NCBI RefSeq assembly: GCF_021191695.1
Contig: NZ_JAIWPT010000008.1
Span: 1 to 64,000 of the forward strand
DNA length: 64,000 bases
Direction of reading: 5' to 3'
Source of the DNA: Proluteimonas luteida
GTDB taxonomy: Bacteria > Pseudomonadota > Gammaproteobacteria > Xanthomonadales > Xanthomonadaceae
Shown: positions 16,453-24,785 of the stretch, one piece after another
Layout of the letters: each line of letters begins with the position of its first letter
Numbering within the stretch: the first letter of the stretch is position 1
Made by a program: the position numbers and the translations under genes
The notes under the pieces: generated by a model
Told to the model about the DNA's origin: nothing
Seen by the model: only the letters and a program-made list of their open reading frames with translations
Database searches by the model: none

Positions 16453-17634
16453 ATGCAGGTGGACATCGCGATCGTCGGCGCGGGCCCGGCGGGGTTGTGC
16501 TTCGCGCGGTCGCTGGCCGGCAGCGGCCTGCGCGTGGCCGTGCTCGAACGCCAGCCGCATGCGTCGATCGCCGCGCCCGCGTTCGACGGCCGCGAGATCG
16601 CGCTGACCCACGCCTCGCGGCGCATCCTCGACGACCTCGGGCTGTGGGCGCGGATCGACCCGGAGCAGATCTCCGACCTGCGCGACGCCCGCATCATCGA
16701 CGGCGACGCGACCGACGGGCTGACCATCACCGCCGGCGACGGACGCCGCGACCAGCTCGGCTGGCTGGTGCCCAACCACCTGATCCGGCAGGCCGCGTTC
16801 GACACGGTCGACGGGCTCGACGACGTCGAGCTGCTGTGCGGCGTCGGCGTATCCGGCATCGTGCATCGCAGCGGTGGCGTCGACGTCATGCTGCAGGATG
16901 GCCGCACCCTCGGCGCGCGCCTGCTGGTCGCCGCCGACAGCCGGTTTTCCGAGGTGCGGCGCATGCTCGGCATCGGCGCGCGTTCGCGCGATTTCGGCAA
17001 GCGCATGCTGGTGTGCCGGGTCGCGCACGAGAAGCCCCACGCCCACGTCGCCTGGGAATGGTTCGACTACGGCCAGACGCTGGCGCTGCTGCCGCTCAAC
17101 GGCCACCGCGCTTCGGTCGTGCTGACCCTGCCGCCGCAGCAGATGCGCGAGGTCGAGGCGCTGGACGATGCGGCCTTCGCCGCCGACATGCAGCGCCGTT
17201 TCCGGGATCGTCTCGGCACCATGACGACGATCGGCACGCGCCACGTCTATCCGCTGGTCGGCGTGTTCGCCGACCGCTTCGTCGCCGGGCGCGCCGCGCT
17301 GATCGGCGATGCCGCGGTCGGCATGCACCCGGTCACCGCGCACGGCTTCAACCTCGGCCTGCAGGGCCAGGCGCGGCTGGCCGCGGAGATCCGCGAGGCC
17401 GCGGCGGCCGGCCGGGACATCGCCGGCGAGCGCATGCTGCGCCGCTACGACCGCGCCCATCGCAGCGCCGCCTGGCCGCTGTTCGCCGCGACCGGACTCG
17501 TCGCCAGCCTCTATACCGACGACCGCCCCTCGGCGCGCCTGCTGCGCACCGCGACGCTGCGCATCGCCAACCGGCTGGCGCCGTTCCGGCGCGCGATCGC
17601 CGCGCACCTGACCCAGGGCGGGGCGGCGAAGTAG
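16453..17634 (+). CDS. ubiM: FAD-dependent ubiquinone hydroxylase, UbiM-like
   Basis: This 393-residue class A flavoprotein monooxygenase belongs to the UbiH/UbiF/Coq6 family. It has the FAD motif VGAGPAGLCFARSL near residue 8, the AFDGREIALTHAS segment seen in UbiM-type members, the DG-like middle motif replaced by VAADSRFSEVRRML, and GDAAVGMHPVTAHGFNLG near 284. These enzymes add hydroxyl groups to the ring during ubiquinone synthesis. UbiM proteins combine more than one position; the assignment against UbiH or UbiI is by resemblance only. The ATG at 16453 follows GAAACCGGAC and gives the expected short N-terminus. It is convergent with ogt across a palindrome-rich gap. Confidence 0.75.
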   Translation: MQVDIAIVGAGPAGLCFARSLAGSGLRVAVLERQPHASIAAPAFDGREIALTHASRRILDDLGLWARIDPEQISDLRDARIIDGDATDGLTITAGDGRRDQLGWLVPNHLIRQAAFDTVDGLDDVELLCGVGVSGIVHRSGGVDVMLQDGRTLGARLLVAADSRFSEVRRMLGIGARSRDFGKRMLVCRVAHEKPHAHVAWEWFDYGQTLALLPLNGHRASVVLTLPPQQMREVEALDDAAFAADMQRRFRDRLGTMTTIGTRHVYPLVGVFADRFVAGRAALIGDAAVGMHPVTAHGFNLGLQGQARLAAEIREAAAAGRDIAGERMLRRYDRAHRSAAWPLFAATGLVASLYTDDRPSARLLRTATLRIANRLAPFRRAIAAHLTQGGAAK

Positions 17635-17652
17635 CCTGCGACCTGCGGTATG

Positions 17653-17790
17653 AGCGGCCCCTGGCCGCGAACGCTTTTGTGGCCGGCCATCCGGCGGCCT
17701 CCCGCCGGCCATCGCTGACGCGATGTCGAAAAACCGTTCCAGACGGTTTTTCAGGGCGTCCCGGTAGACGCATCGCGGCCAGGGGCCGCT
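17653..17790. repeat. Nested inverted repeat between convergent genes
   Basis: An 18-bp arm AGCGGCCCCTGGCCGCGA at 17653-17670 is matched perfectly by its reverse complement at 17773-17790. Inside lie further short palindromes around TGGCCGGCCA and GGCCGGC, and a perfect terminator hairpin at 17728-17752. The whole 138 bases could fold into a branched cruciform. It fills almost all of the gap between ubiM and ogt. Confidence 0.7.
17728..17752. terminator. Bidirectional terminator between ubiM and ogt
   Basis: GAAAAACCGT and ACGGTTTTTC form a perfect 10-bp stem with a 5-base loop. The A-run on one side and T-run on the other make it a terminator in both directions, suited to the convergent genes on each side. 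Confidence 0.85.
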
Positions 17791-17833
17791 GCTGCACGGC
17801 GACGGGGCGCACGTCCCGGCATCCGGGGACCGC

Positions 17834-18352
17834 TCACGCCATCGCCAGCTGCCGCGGCAGCGCCCCTTCCAGCGCCAGCAGGAATTCCTTGGTCGGCAAT
17901 CCGCCACCGAAGCCGGTCAGCGTGCCGTCCGCGCCGATGACGCGATGGCAGGGCACGACGATCGACAGTGGGTTGCGGCCGTTGGCGGCACCCACCGCGC
18001 GCACCGCGGTCGGCCGGCCGATCATCGCCGCCAGCGCGGCATAGCTCGCGGTCGCGCCATACGGAATGCGGGTCAGCGCGTCCCAGACCTGCCGCTGGAA
18101 GGGCGTGCCGGCCGCGGCCAGCGGCAATTCGAAACGGCGTCTGCTGCCGGCGAAATACTCGCCGAGCTGGCGCTCGGCCGCGTCCAGGACCGCGTGGTCG
18201 CCTTCGCACCAGTCGTCGCCGCGCGCGACGGGATGGCGATGGACCTCGAACTCGACCGCGTGCAGGCCCGCGCCGGACGCGGCCAGGAACAACGGCCCGA
18301 CCGGACTGTCGATGGTGCGGGTGCGCACCGGCGGAAGGGAATGTCGGCTCAT
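17834..18352 (-). CDS. ogt: Methylated-DNA-protein-cysteine methyltransferase (Ogt)
   Basis: This 172-residue suicide DNA-repair protein removes O6-methyl groups from guanine. It carries the active site IVVPCHRVIGADG, the DNA-binding helix FQRQVWDALTRIPYGATASY with the Arg of AVRAVGAANGRNPL, and the typical C-terminal GFGGGLPTKEFLLALEG. The ATG at 18352 overlaps the TGA of the upstream ada-alkA gene (18349-18351), so the two are coupled in one alkylation-repair operon. The longer frame to 18451 lies within ada-alkA and is rejected. Confidence 0.93.
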   Translation of the reverse strand: MSRHSLPPVRTRTIDSPVGPLFLAASGAGLHAVEFEVHRHPVARGDDWCEGDHAVLDAAERQLGEYFAGSRRRFELPLAAAGTPFQRQVWDALTRIPYGATASYAALAAMIGRPTAVRAVGAANGRNPLSIVVPCHRVIGADGTLTGFGGGLPTKEFLLALEGALPRQLAMA

Positions 18353-19932
18353 GGCTTGGTGCTCCGTCGTGGACGCGCCGTGGCGGCGGCGCGCGGTTGC
18401 GTTGTGCGGCCGGCGGCAGGTCCCGGCGATGCCAGTGCGGCCTCGCGCCACAGGTGCAGCACGGCATAGCCGCGCCAGGGGCGCCAGGCCTCGGCATGCG
18501 CGCGCAGGGCCCGGGCCGTCAGCCGGGTGGCCCCCGCCGTCGCGGGGGCGGGCCTGGCCGGCAGGGCCTTCTGCAGCACCAGGTCTTCGGCCGGGAACGC
18601 GTCCGGGTGGCCGAGCGCGCGCAGCGCGATGTATTGCGCGGTCCAGGGGCCGACGCCGGGCAGCGCGATCCAGTCGGCCACGAATGCGTCCAGCGTCCGT
18701 TCGCTGCGGAAGTCCACGCGCCCTTCGAGCAGCGCGCGGGCGATGCCGTGGATCGTCCGGATGCGCGCGCCGACCAGGCCGAGGCCGTCGAAGTCGCCGT
18801 CGGCCAGCGCTTCCGGGCTTGGGAACAGGTGGGTCAGGCCCAGCGCCGCGAACGTGTCCGGCAACGGTGTGCCGAAGCGCTGCGACAGGCGCGCGGTCAG
18901 CGTGCGCGCCGCGGCGACGCTGACCTGCTGGCCGATGACCGCGCGCACCGCGATCTCGAAACCGTCCCAGCCGCTGGGCAGGCGCAGGCCGGGGCGCCGG
19001 CGCAGCAGCGGTGCGAGCCGCGCGTCCCGGGCCAGGTGCGCGGCGATCGCGCCGGGGTCGGCGTCGAGGTCGAACATCCGCCGCACGCGCTGCACGGTGT
19101 CCTGCATCCGCGTCGGCGGGCAGCCGTGCAGTTCCAGCCGCAGCGCATGCGGCGCGGGCTCGCCGCGGCTGGCCGGCCAGGCGCTGACGTGCAGCCAGCC
19201 GGGCGATCGCGCATCGCCGATGACGCGCCGGTAGCCGTGCGTGTCGACGACCTCCACGCCCGGCAGTGCGCGGCCGCGCAGGAAATCCAGCATGGCCGCG
19301 AAATCGTAGGGCGGACGATAGGCCAGCCGCAGCGTCAGGCTGTCGCCGGCCGCCGCCCGCGGCCGTTGGCGCAGCATGCGCGGCGGCATGCCGTAGGCCT
19401 GCTGGAATACCGCGTTGAAGCGCCGCAGGCTGTTGAACCCGGCCGCCATCGCGACCTCAGTGACCGGCAGCGCGGTCTCGCTCAGCAGCTGCTTGGCGAA
19501 CAGCAGGCGTCGCGTGCCGTGCACGGCCACCGGCGCGGCGCCGAGGCGTTCGACGAACAGGCGGCGCAGCTGGCGCTCGCCCAGATGCACGCGTTCGGCC
19601 AGCGCCGCCAGCGGCGCTTCGTTCAACGCGCCCTGGTCGATCAGCTTCAATGCGCGCGCCACCAGGTCGTCGCCGCGATGCCAGCTGCCGTCGGCCGGCG
19701 ACAGTTCCGGCCGGCAGCGCAGGCATGGCCGGAAACCCGCGGTCTCCGCGGCGGCCGCGTTGGGGTAGTACACGACGTTCGACGGTTTCGGCGGCGGCGC
19801 CGGGCACACCGGCCGGCAGTAGATGCCGGTCGTCAGCACCGCGGTGAAGAACAGCCCGTCGAAGCGCGGGTCGCGGCTCAGGCGTGCCTGTTCGCAGACG
19901 GCGGGATCGGGCAGGGCAGGTGGCGACGGCAT
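18349..19932 (-). CDS. Ada-AlkA fusion: methyl-phosphotriester sensor/activator with 3-methyladenine glycosylase
   Basis: This 527-residue protein joins three activities. Residues 5-80 are an Ada-type zinc domain (GIYCRPVCPAPPP and FRPCLRCRPE supply four Cys), which takes methyl groups from DNA phosphotriesters. Residues 90-185 are an AraC helix-turn-helix pair (ALAERVHLGERQLRRLF, VAMAAGFNSLRRFNAVF). Residues 200-500 are an AlkA-type glycosylase with the helix-hairpin-helix LPGVGPWTAQYIALRALG and catalytic Asp in FPAEDL near 455. Methylation probably turns it into an activator of its own operon, which includes ogt. The first ATG, at 19932, gives the proper Ada N-terminus. Confidence 0.92.
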   Translation of the reverse strand: MPSPPALPDPAVCEQARLSRDPRFDGLFFTAVLTTGIYCRPVCPAPPPKPSNVVYYPNAAAAETAGFRPCLRCRPELSPADGSWHRGDDLVARALKLIDQGALNEAPLAALAERVHLGERQLRRLFVERLGAAPVAVHGTRRLLFAKQLLSETALPVTEVAMAAGFNSLRRFNAVFQQAYGMPPRMLRQRPRAAAGDSLTLRLAYRPPYDFAAMLDFLRGRALPGVEVVDTHGYRRVIGDARSPGWLHVSAWPASRGEPAPHALRLELHGCPPTRMQDTVQRVRRMFDLDADPGAIAAHLARDARLAPLLRRRPGLRLPSGWDGFEIAVRAVIGQQVSVAAARTLTARLSQRFGTPLPDTFAALGLTHLFPSPEALADGDFDGLGLVGARIRTIHGIARALLEGRVDFRSERTLDAFVADWIALPGVGPWTAQYIALRALGHPDAFPAEDLVLQKALPARPAPATAGATRLTARALRAHAEAWRPWRGYAVLHLWREAALASPGPAAGRTTQPRAAATARPRRSTKP

Positions 19933-19975
19933 GGACGCAGGCTAGCACCGGGCGCCGGCGCCGACTGGCCATGTT

Positions 19976-19991
19976 CGGACATCAATGTCCG
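19976..19991. promoter_or_regulatory. Perfect palindrome CGGACAT-CA-ATGTCCG upstream of ada-alkA
   Basis: This palindrome of two 7-bp arms with a CA spacer lies 44-59 bases before the ada-alkA start, a position suited to an operator or activator site. It does not match the enterobacterial Ada box. It could also be a weak terminator of the phosphodiesterase gene, but that gene points towards it from upstream and has no T-run here. Confidence 0.45.
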
Positions 19992-20053
19992 GGTGGGGGA
20001 TGCGGGCTTGCGCCCCTCGTTACGGGAGAGCAACTGGGGCCAGGGGCCCAGGC

Positions 20054-21343
20054 TCAGCGCGCCGCATCACCGCGCAGCGCCGGCAGCAACGTTGCCGGGT
20101 CGCCGTCGTTGTCGGCCGCGGGCACGCCGAGCAGCCGCGCCAGCAGCGGGTACACGTCGACGTTGTCGAAGCCCGGCAGCGTCACGCCGCGCCGGAATGA
20201 GGGGCCGCGGGCGATGAAGATCGCGCGCATCGACGGCAGGTCCGGGTCGTAGCCGTGCGAACCGCGCGTACGCACCGGACGCCGCGCCAGGTATTCGGCC
20301 GGGATCGCGTCCCAGCCTTCGCGCATCTGGCAGACGATCGGCGGCACGCGCGGATGGCGGCCGTAGTGCAGGCGTTCGGGAATCGCGTCGCGCCGCCAGC
20401 AGGTATAGCGGTCGTGCCCGCCGAGCAGGCGCGCCTCGACCACCGCCTCGAATCCCGGATTCGGCGCTACGCCGACGACCTGGCCGGCCGAGACGATGCG
20501 CGCTTCCGCCATCGAGACCATCTCTTCGACCGTCATCACCCGGTCGGCGGCGACTTCGGCCATGCCGTGGTCGGAGACGACCACGATGTCGATCCGGTCC
20601 GCCAGCCCGCGTGCGTCCAGGCCGTCGAGCAGGCGTCCCAGCGCCGCGTCGACATCGCGCATCGCCTGCCGCAGTTCGGGCGAATGCGGGCCGAAGTCGT
20701 GGCCCGCGGCATCGGGCTGCTCGAAGTACAGCGTGGCCAGCCGCGGCCGGGTCGCGTCGGGTTCGGACAGCCAGCCGAGCACGGTGTCGACCCGCGACGC
20801 GAGGCTGCGCGAAGCGTCGAACGGGAACCAGTGCGTCGGCCGCACGCCGCGCACCGGCGCCTCGCTGCCGGGCCAGGCCAGGGTCGCGGTGCGCAGCCCG
20901 GCGTTCTCGGCGGTCACCCAGATCGGCTCGCCGTCGTTCCACCAGTCGCCATTGCCGACCGCGTCGCGGTCCGAGAGGCGGAAGTCGCCGAGCGTGGCGT
21001 CGGTCATCGCGTTGTGGACGATGCCGTGGCGGTCCGGGCGCAGCCCGGTCACGAGCGTGTAGTGGTTGGGGAACGTCAGCGTCGGGTACGAGGGGCGCAT
21101 CCATTCGGCATGCACGCCCTCGCGCATCAGTCGATGCAGGTTGGGGGTGTCGTCTTCGCTGACGAATGCGGGATTGACGCCGTCCAGCGACACCAGCAGC
21201 AGGCTGGCGGCGGACGCATGTGCAGGTGCGGCCGTGTCGGCGGATGGGGAGGTGTCGCGGGGGGCGGGCGCGGTGCTGGCGCAGGCGGCCAGCCACAGCA
21301 GCGGGAGCAGCGCGAGCGCGCGCAGACGGGACATTCCAGGCAT
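20054..21343 (-). CDS. Type I phosphodiesterase / nucleotide pyrophosphatase lipoprotein
   Basis: This 429-residue member of the alkaline-phosphatase superfamily (NPP branch) has the first metal motif VSLDGVNP (Asp54), the nucleophile Thr90 in TLTFPNHYTLVTG, and later metal residues in EQPDAAGHDFGP, VVVSDHGMAEV and RGSHGYDPDLPSM. NPP enzymes split phosphodiester bonds in nucleotides or lipids. The N-terminus is a lipoprotein signal with lipobox LAAC, so the enzyme is anchored in the periplasmic space. The start is either 21343 or 21334; both keep the lipobox. It is transcribed alone and divergently from the small secreted protein. Confidence 0.88.
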   Translation of the reverse strand: MPGMSRLRALALLPLLWLAACASTAPAPRDTSPSADTAAPAHASAASLLLVSLDGVNPAFVSEDDTPNLHRLMREGVHAEWMRPSYPTLTFPNHYTLVTGLRPDRHGIVHNAMTDATLGDFRLSDRDAVGNGDWWNDGEPIWVTAENAGLRTATLAWPGSEAPVRGVRPTHWFPFDASRSLASRVDTVLGWLSEPDATRPRLATLYFEQPDAAGHDFGPHSPELRQAMRDVDAALGRLLDGLDARGLADRIDIVVVSDHGMAEVAADRVMTVEEMVSMAEARIVSAGQVVGVAPNPGFEAVVEARLLGGHDRYTCWRRDAIPERLHYGRHPRVPPIVCQMREGWDAIPAEYLARRPVRTRGSHGYDPDLPSMRAIFIARGPSFRRGVTLPGFDNVDVYPLLARLLGVPAADNDGDPATLLPALRGDAAR

Positions 21344-21525
21344 CCGGCCATGATACCGGCGCCGGATGACGCTTTGTCGTCGGCGGGACGCCGCGGCCTG
21401 TCGCGAACGGGGGTTGCCGGGCCGGGCCTGAACTTCCGCGGACATTCAGCTTCCCGCCACGCCATCCTCCGGTCGGTGGCGTATTGTGGATGGCAATCCA
21501 GTGATCGCATCCGGGAGGTGCCCAG

Positions 21526-21840
21526 ATGAGCAGCAAATGGTGGTTGGCCGCGCTTGTCGCAGGTCTCGCATTCGCGACGGTGGCGCCCGCCGCGCAGGCC
21601 CAGGAAGAAGAGGAAGAGCAGGCGGTCCGTGGCCGCTCCGAGCGCGCCAGTCCCTCGGACCGGTTCTGCATCCGCGACACCGGCTCCCGCGTGGTGGCCG
21701 CGCGCAACGCGCGCGGCAAGCGCGCGGAACAGGAGTGCGTGACCGGCGGTGGCCGCGTCTACACGCGCGAGGACATCGAGCGCACCGGTTCCGCCGACGT
21801 CAAGGACGCGCTGCGCCGGCTGGACCCGTCGGTGTTCTGA
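21526..21840 (+). CDS. Small secreted protein, unknown
   Basis: This 104-residue protein has a clear signal peptide (WWLAALVAGLAFATVAPAAQA), then an acidic run EEEEE, a basic middle with two Cys (FCIRDTG and QECVTGGG), and a C-terminal GRVYTREDIERTGSADVKDALRRL segment that looks like a helix. The two Cys could form a disulfide in the periplasm. No named family is recognised. The ribosome site GGGAGG at 21511-21516 and the strong terminator downstream support a real single gene. Confidence 0.75.
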   Translation: MSSKWWLAALVAGLAFATVAPAAQAQEEEEEQAVRGRSERASPSDRFCIRDTGSRVVAARNARGKRAEQECVTGGGRVYTREDIERTGSADVKDALRRLDPSVF

Positions 21841-21892
21841 GCGGGCAGCGTGATGCCGGAACGGCGCTGCGGCGCTGCGCCCGGAAACACGG

Positions 21893-21929
21893 CAGGGCGT
21901 GTCCGACCGGGCACGCCCTGTCCTTTTTT
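21893..21929 (+). terminator. Intrinsic terminator after the small secreted protein
   Basis: CAGGGCGTG and CACGCCCTG form a 9-bp stem with a 10-base loop, followed by TCCTTTTTT. Confidence 0.88.
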
Positions 21930-22033
21930 CCGGCCTGCGCGGGCGCCGTCCGGAAGCGCAGTCCGATGCCTGTGGTCTCCATCCGCGCGGTCATCGCCGA
22001 AGCGGTCGCCGTCCCGATTCGTTGGTCGCATTC
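21930..22033. other. Short gap between converging genes, no gene seen
   Basis: Only the terminator tail and the end of the ThuA gene border this segment. I see no further signal. Confidence 0.4.
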
Positions 22034-22810
22034 TCAGCAGTCGTCGGCCTGTCCGGCCGCGTAGCGCAGTCCGCGCAGCAGATGCGCGCGGAAGACCGGG
22101 TCGTCGTACAGCGCCGGATCATGGCCCAGGCCGGTGTACCAGGCGCGGCCGCCGGCATTGCGGTGGCACCAGGCGATCGGATGATCGTCTCCCATGCCGC
22201 CTCGCGGATGGCTGGCGGGGTCGATCGAGGCGACGACCCGCACGTCGGGGCGCGGATTGCGGCGGTAATCGTAGATCTCGTCGGTGACGGCCCACGCGCG
22301 CGTCCCGGATGGGCCCGGTCCGACCTCGAACACGACCCGTACCGGCTGCAGTCCTTCGGGATGCCGCGCGAACCACGCGCCGACCAGTTCGCCGTACCAC
22401 GGCCACGCGTAGCCGCTGTCGGCGGCCGCGTGCACGCCGACGAAGCCGCCGCCCGTGGCGACGTAGCGTTCGAACGCCGCCTGCTGCGCCGCGCCCAGCA
22501 CTTCGCCGGTGACGTTGGCGAACACCACCGCCCGATAGCGCGCCAGCACGGCGTCGTCGAACCGCGTGGCATCCTCGCTCGCGTCGACGGCGAAACCCGC
22601 GTCCGCGCCGATCGCGCGCAGGGTCTCGACCGCGACCGGGATCGAATCATGGCGGAAGCCGGCGGTACGGCTGAAGACCAGGATGCGCGGCGCTGCGGCC
22701 GAGGCGTCCGGCGACGCCGTCGGCACTGCCGGCGCACGATCGCCGTCGCCCGCGCAGGCGACGGTAGCGGCGAGCAGCCACGGGGCAAGGCAGCGGCGGA
22801 CGAGATGCAT
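22034..22810 (-). CDS. ThuA-domain lipoprotein
   Basis: This 258-residue protein has a lipoprotein signal with Cys19 in VACAG and then a ThuA/trehalose-utilisation-like domain of glutamine-amidotransferase fold: ILVFSRTAGFRHDSIP, VVFANVTGEVLG, GGGFVGVHAAADSGYAWPWYGELVGAWFARHPEG and the C-terminal GRAWYTGLGHD with final LRGLRYAAG. ThuA proteins are linked to sugar metabolism, often with an oxidoreductase, but none lies beside this gene. The exported form is common in xanthomonads and its substrate is unknown. It starts at the only suitable ATG, 22810. Confidence 0.85.
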   Translation of the reverse strand: MHLVRRCLAPWLLAATVACAGDGDRAPAVPTASPDASAAAPRILVFSRTAGFRHDSIPVAVETLRAIGADAGFAVDASEDATRFDDAVLARYRAVVFANVTGEVLGAAQQAAFERYVATGGGFVGVHAAADSGYAWPWYGELVGAWFARHPEGLQPVRVVFEVGPGPSGTRAWAVTDEIYDYRRNPRPDVRVVASIDPASHPRGGMGDDHPIAWCHRNAGGRAWYTGLGHDPALYDDPVFRAHLLRGLRYAAGQADDC

Positions 22811-22931
22811 GCGCTGAGCATAGCCAGCGTGGCGGTCGCCACGTCACGCCGCAGTGCGTCAGGGGGCGGCGTGGCGGCCGCTGCGCCGCATGGCGGCGGT
22901 CGCAGCAGGCGGACGGATTGCTCTCAGCCTT
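22811..22931. other. Gap between ThuA gene and the reductase operon
   Basis: These 121 bases lie downstream of the operon end and upstream of the ThuA gene, and should include the ThuA promoter. No clear hairpin or consensus was found. Confidence 0.35.
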
Positions 22932-24785
22932 TCAGATCTTGAAATCGTCGTACGCCACCCTGTCCGCCGCAATGCCCATCGCGGCCAGCATGCGCCGGGT
23001 GGCAGCGAGCATCGCGGGCGGACCGCACAGGTAGAAATCGCAGGCCTGCAGCGCGGGATGCGCCTCCAGCAGTCCACGCGCGGCGGCCTCGTGAACCAGG
23101 CCATGAAGCGCGCCGCATCCGTCCGCCCGCCCGCTTTCGTCCGGCACCGTTTCCGACAGCACCAGGTGCCAGTGGAAGTTCGCATGCGCCGTCGCCAGCC
23201 GCCGCATCTCCTCGACGAACGGCGCATCGCGCAGGCTGCGCGCGCCGTACCAGAAGTGGATGGGTTCTTCGGCGCCGCGGTCGAGCAGGTCCCGGATCAT
23301 CGCCCGCAACGGCGCCATGCCGGCGCCGCCGCCGATGAACACTTTTTCGCGGCCACCGGGCTGCAATGCGAAATCGCCGAACGGCCCGCTGTAGCGCACG
23401 CGGTCGCCGGGGCGCAGCGCGTACAGCCACGACGAGCCCTTGCCCGGCGGATGCCTGCGGCCGCGGCCCCCGCCCGGCGTGAAGCGCACCAGCAGGCGCA
23501 GCCGGCCGTCGTCCGCCGCGGGCGCCAGCGACAGCGAGTACGCGCGCCGCGCCGGCTCGCGGTTGCGCAGCGTCGGCGGCAGCGCCAGCGCGTCGCGGTC
23601 GCCGTGGTGCGCCTCGGGCCAGACCAGCGCATCGGCCGGCAGTTCGTAGGCGGGAATGTGCAGCTGCAGGTAGGCACCGGGCTGGTAATCGGGCCCGGCC
23701 GGCATCTCCGGCCGCAGCACGAATTCGCGCAGCAGCGGCGTGATCGCCTCCACGTGTTCCACGGTCGCGGTGGCGGCGGTCCACAGTGCCGCGCCGCCTG
23801 CGACCTCGATCTCGGCATCCCCGCGCAGCGGCAGGCCGCAGGCGAGCCGATGGCCGACGCGCAGCCGGGTGTCCGGCAGGTGCGCGCGATCGGCGGCGCT
23901 CGGTGCGGGCGCGCGGCCGCGCACGCGGACTTCGCACAGCCCGCAGCTCTGGCCGCCGCCGCAGTTGGACGGCAGTTGCAGCCCGCTGCGCGCGAGCGCG
24001 ACATAGGCGGTGTCGCCCGCGGCCGCGGTGACCGTGCGCAGGCGCTCGCCGTTGGGCGCGAACACCGCCAGCGACCGCGCCGGCCGCCAGCGCCGCGGCA
24101 CGAACTCGCCGACGCGGAAGCTCGCCACTAGCAGCCAGATCCCGCTCAGCGCCATCCACAGGCCGCCGAACCCGGCCGTCACCACCAGCGGATTGTTGAA
24201 ATCGCTGCGGCCGGTGTAGTCCATGATGTGCAGCATCCAGAAGATGTCGAACAGCCGCCACGTCCGGTTGCGGTGGACCAGTACCTCGCCGGTCTCGGCG
24301 GACAGGTACGCGGTGGTGTCGTCGGCATCGTCGAAATCCACCCGCCACACCGCGCCGGGGTGGCTGCGCGTTTCCAGTGTGCGTTCGACCAGTCGCGGCG
24401 TGCCTGCGCGGCCGGGCCCGGTGTAGGACGCTTCCGCCAGCCGCAGTACCCGCGCCGGATCGGGCGTCAGCGGCGCGCCGCTGCGCGCGTCCACCAGGCG
24501 CGTGCCGGCGTCGTCGACGATGCGGTAAACCGGCGTCCCGCCGAGCCAGGCCGAGGACACGCCGCCGACCGGGCCCGATGCGGCCGCTGCCGCGAGCACC
24601 GCTTCGGCCGGCAATGCGTCCTGCGGCCACGCCGCGGGCCCGGCCGGATGCGCGCGCCAGGTATGGCCCTGCACGCGGTCGTGGTCGAGCCAGCCCATCA
24701 TCAGCCCGCTGGCCATCCACAGCACGAACTGGATCGCGACCAGCAGCCCGACCCACCTGTGCAGCCTGCGCAGCCAGGGCGTCAT
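22932..24785 (-). CDS. PepSY membrane protein fused to an NqrF-like 2Fe-2S/FAD/NAD reductase
   Basis: This 617-residue fusion begins with a PepSY-associated membrane part (helices near 10-35 and 195-225; HIMDYTGRSDFNNPL between). A plant-type 2Fe-2S ferredoxin domain follows with SNCGGGQSCGLC near 275 and the fourth Cys in HRLACGLPL near 316. The last 285 residues are a ferredoxin-NADP-reductase module: RAYSLSL for FAD, GGGAGMAPLRAMI near 485 and FYLCGPPAM near 585 for NAD(P)H. It can pass electrons from cytoplasmic NAD(P)H to the membrane or periplasm. With a TonB receptor upstream it probably reduces the imported metal. The ATG at 24785 overlaps the TGA of the preceding gene. Confidence 0.87.
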   Translation of the reverse strand: MTPWLRRLHRWVGLLVAIQFVLWMASGLMMGWLDHDRVQGHTWRAHPAGPAAWPQDALPAEAVLAAAAASGPVGGVSSAWLGGTPVYRIVDDAGTRLVDARSGAPLTPDPARVLRLAEASYTGPGRAGTPRLVERTLETRSHPGAVWRVDFDDADDTTAYLSAETGEVLVHRNRTWRLFDIFWMLHIMDYTGRSDFNNPLVVTAGFGGLWMALSGIWLLVASFRVGEFVPRRWRPARSLAVFAPNGERLRTVTAAAGDTAYVALARSGLQLPSNCGGGQSCGLCEVRVRGRAPAPSAADRAHLPDTRLRVGHRLACGLPLRGDAEIEVAGGAALWTAATATVEHVEAITPLLREFVLRPEMPAGPDYQPGAYLQLHIPAYELPADALVWPEAHHGDRDALALPPTLRNREPARRAYSLSLAPAADDGRLRLLVRFTPGGGRGRRHPPGKGSSWLYALRPGDRVRYSGPFGDFALQPGGREKVFIGGGAGMAPLRAMIRDLLDRGAEEPIHFWYGARSLRDAPFVEEMRRLATAHANFHWHLVLSETVPDESGRADGCGALHGLVHEAAARGLLEAHPALQACDFYLCGPPAMLAATRRMLAAMGIAADRVAYDDFKI

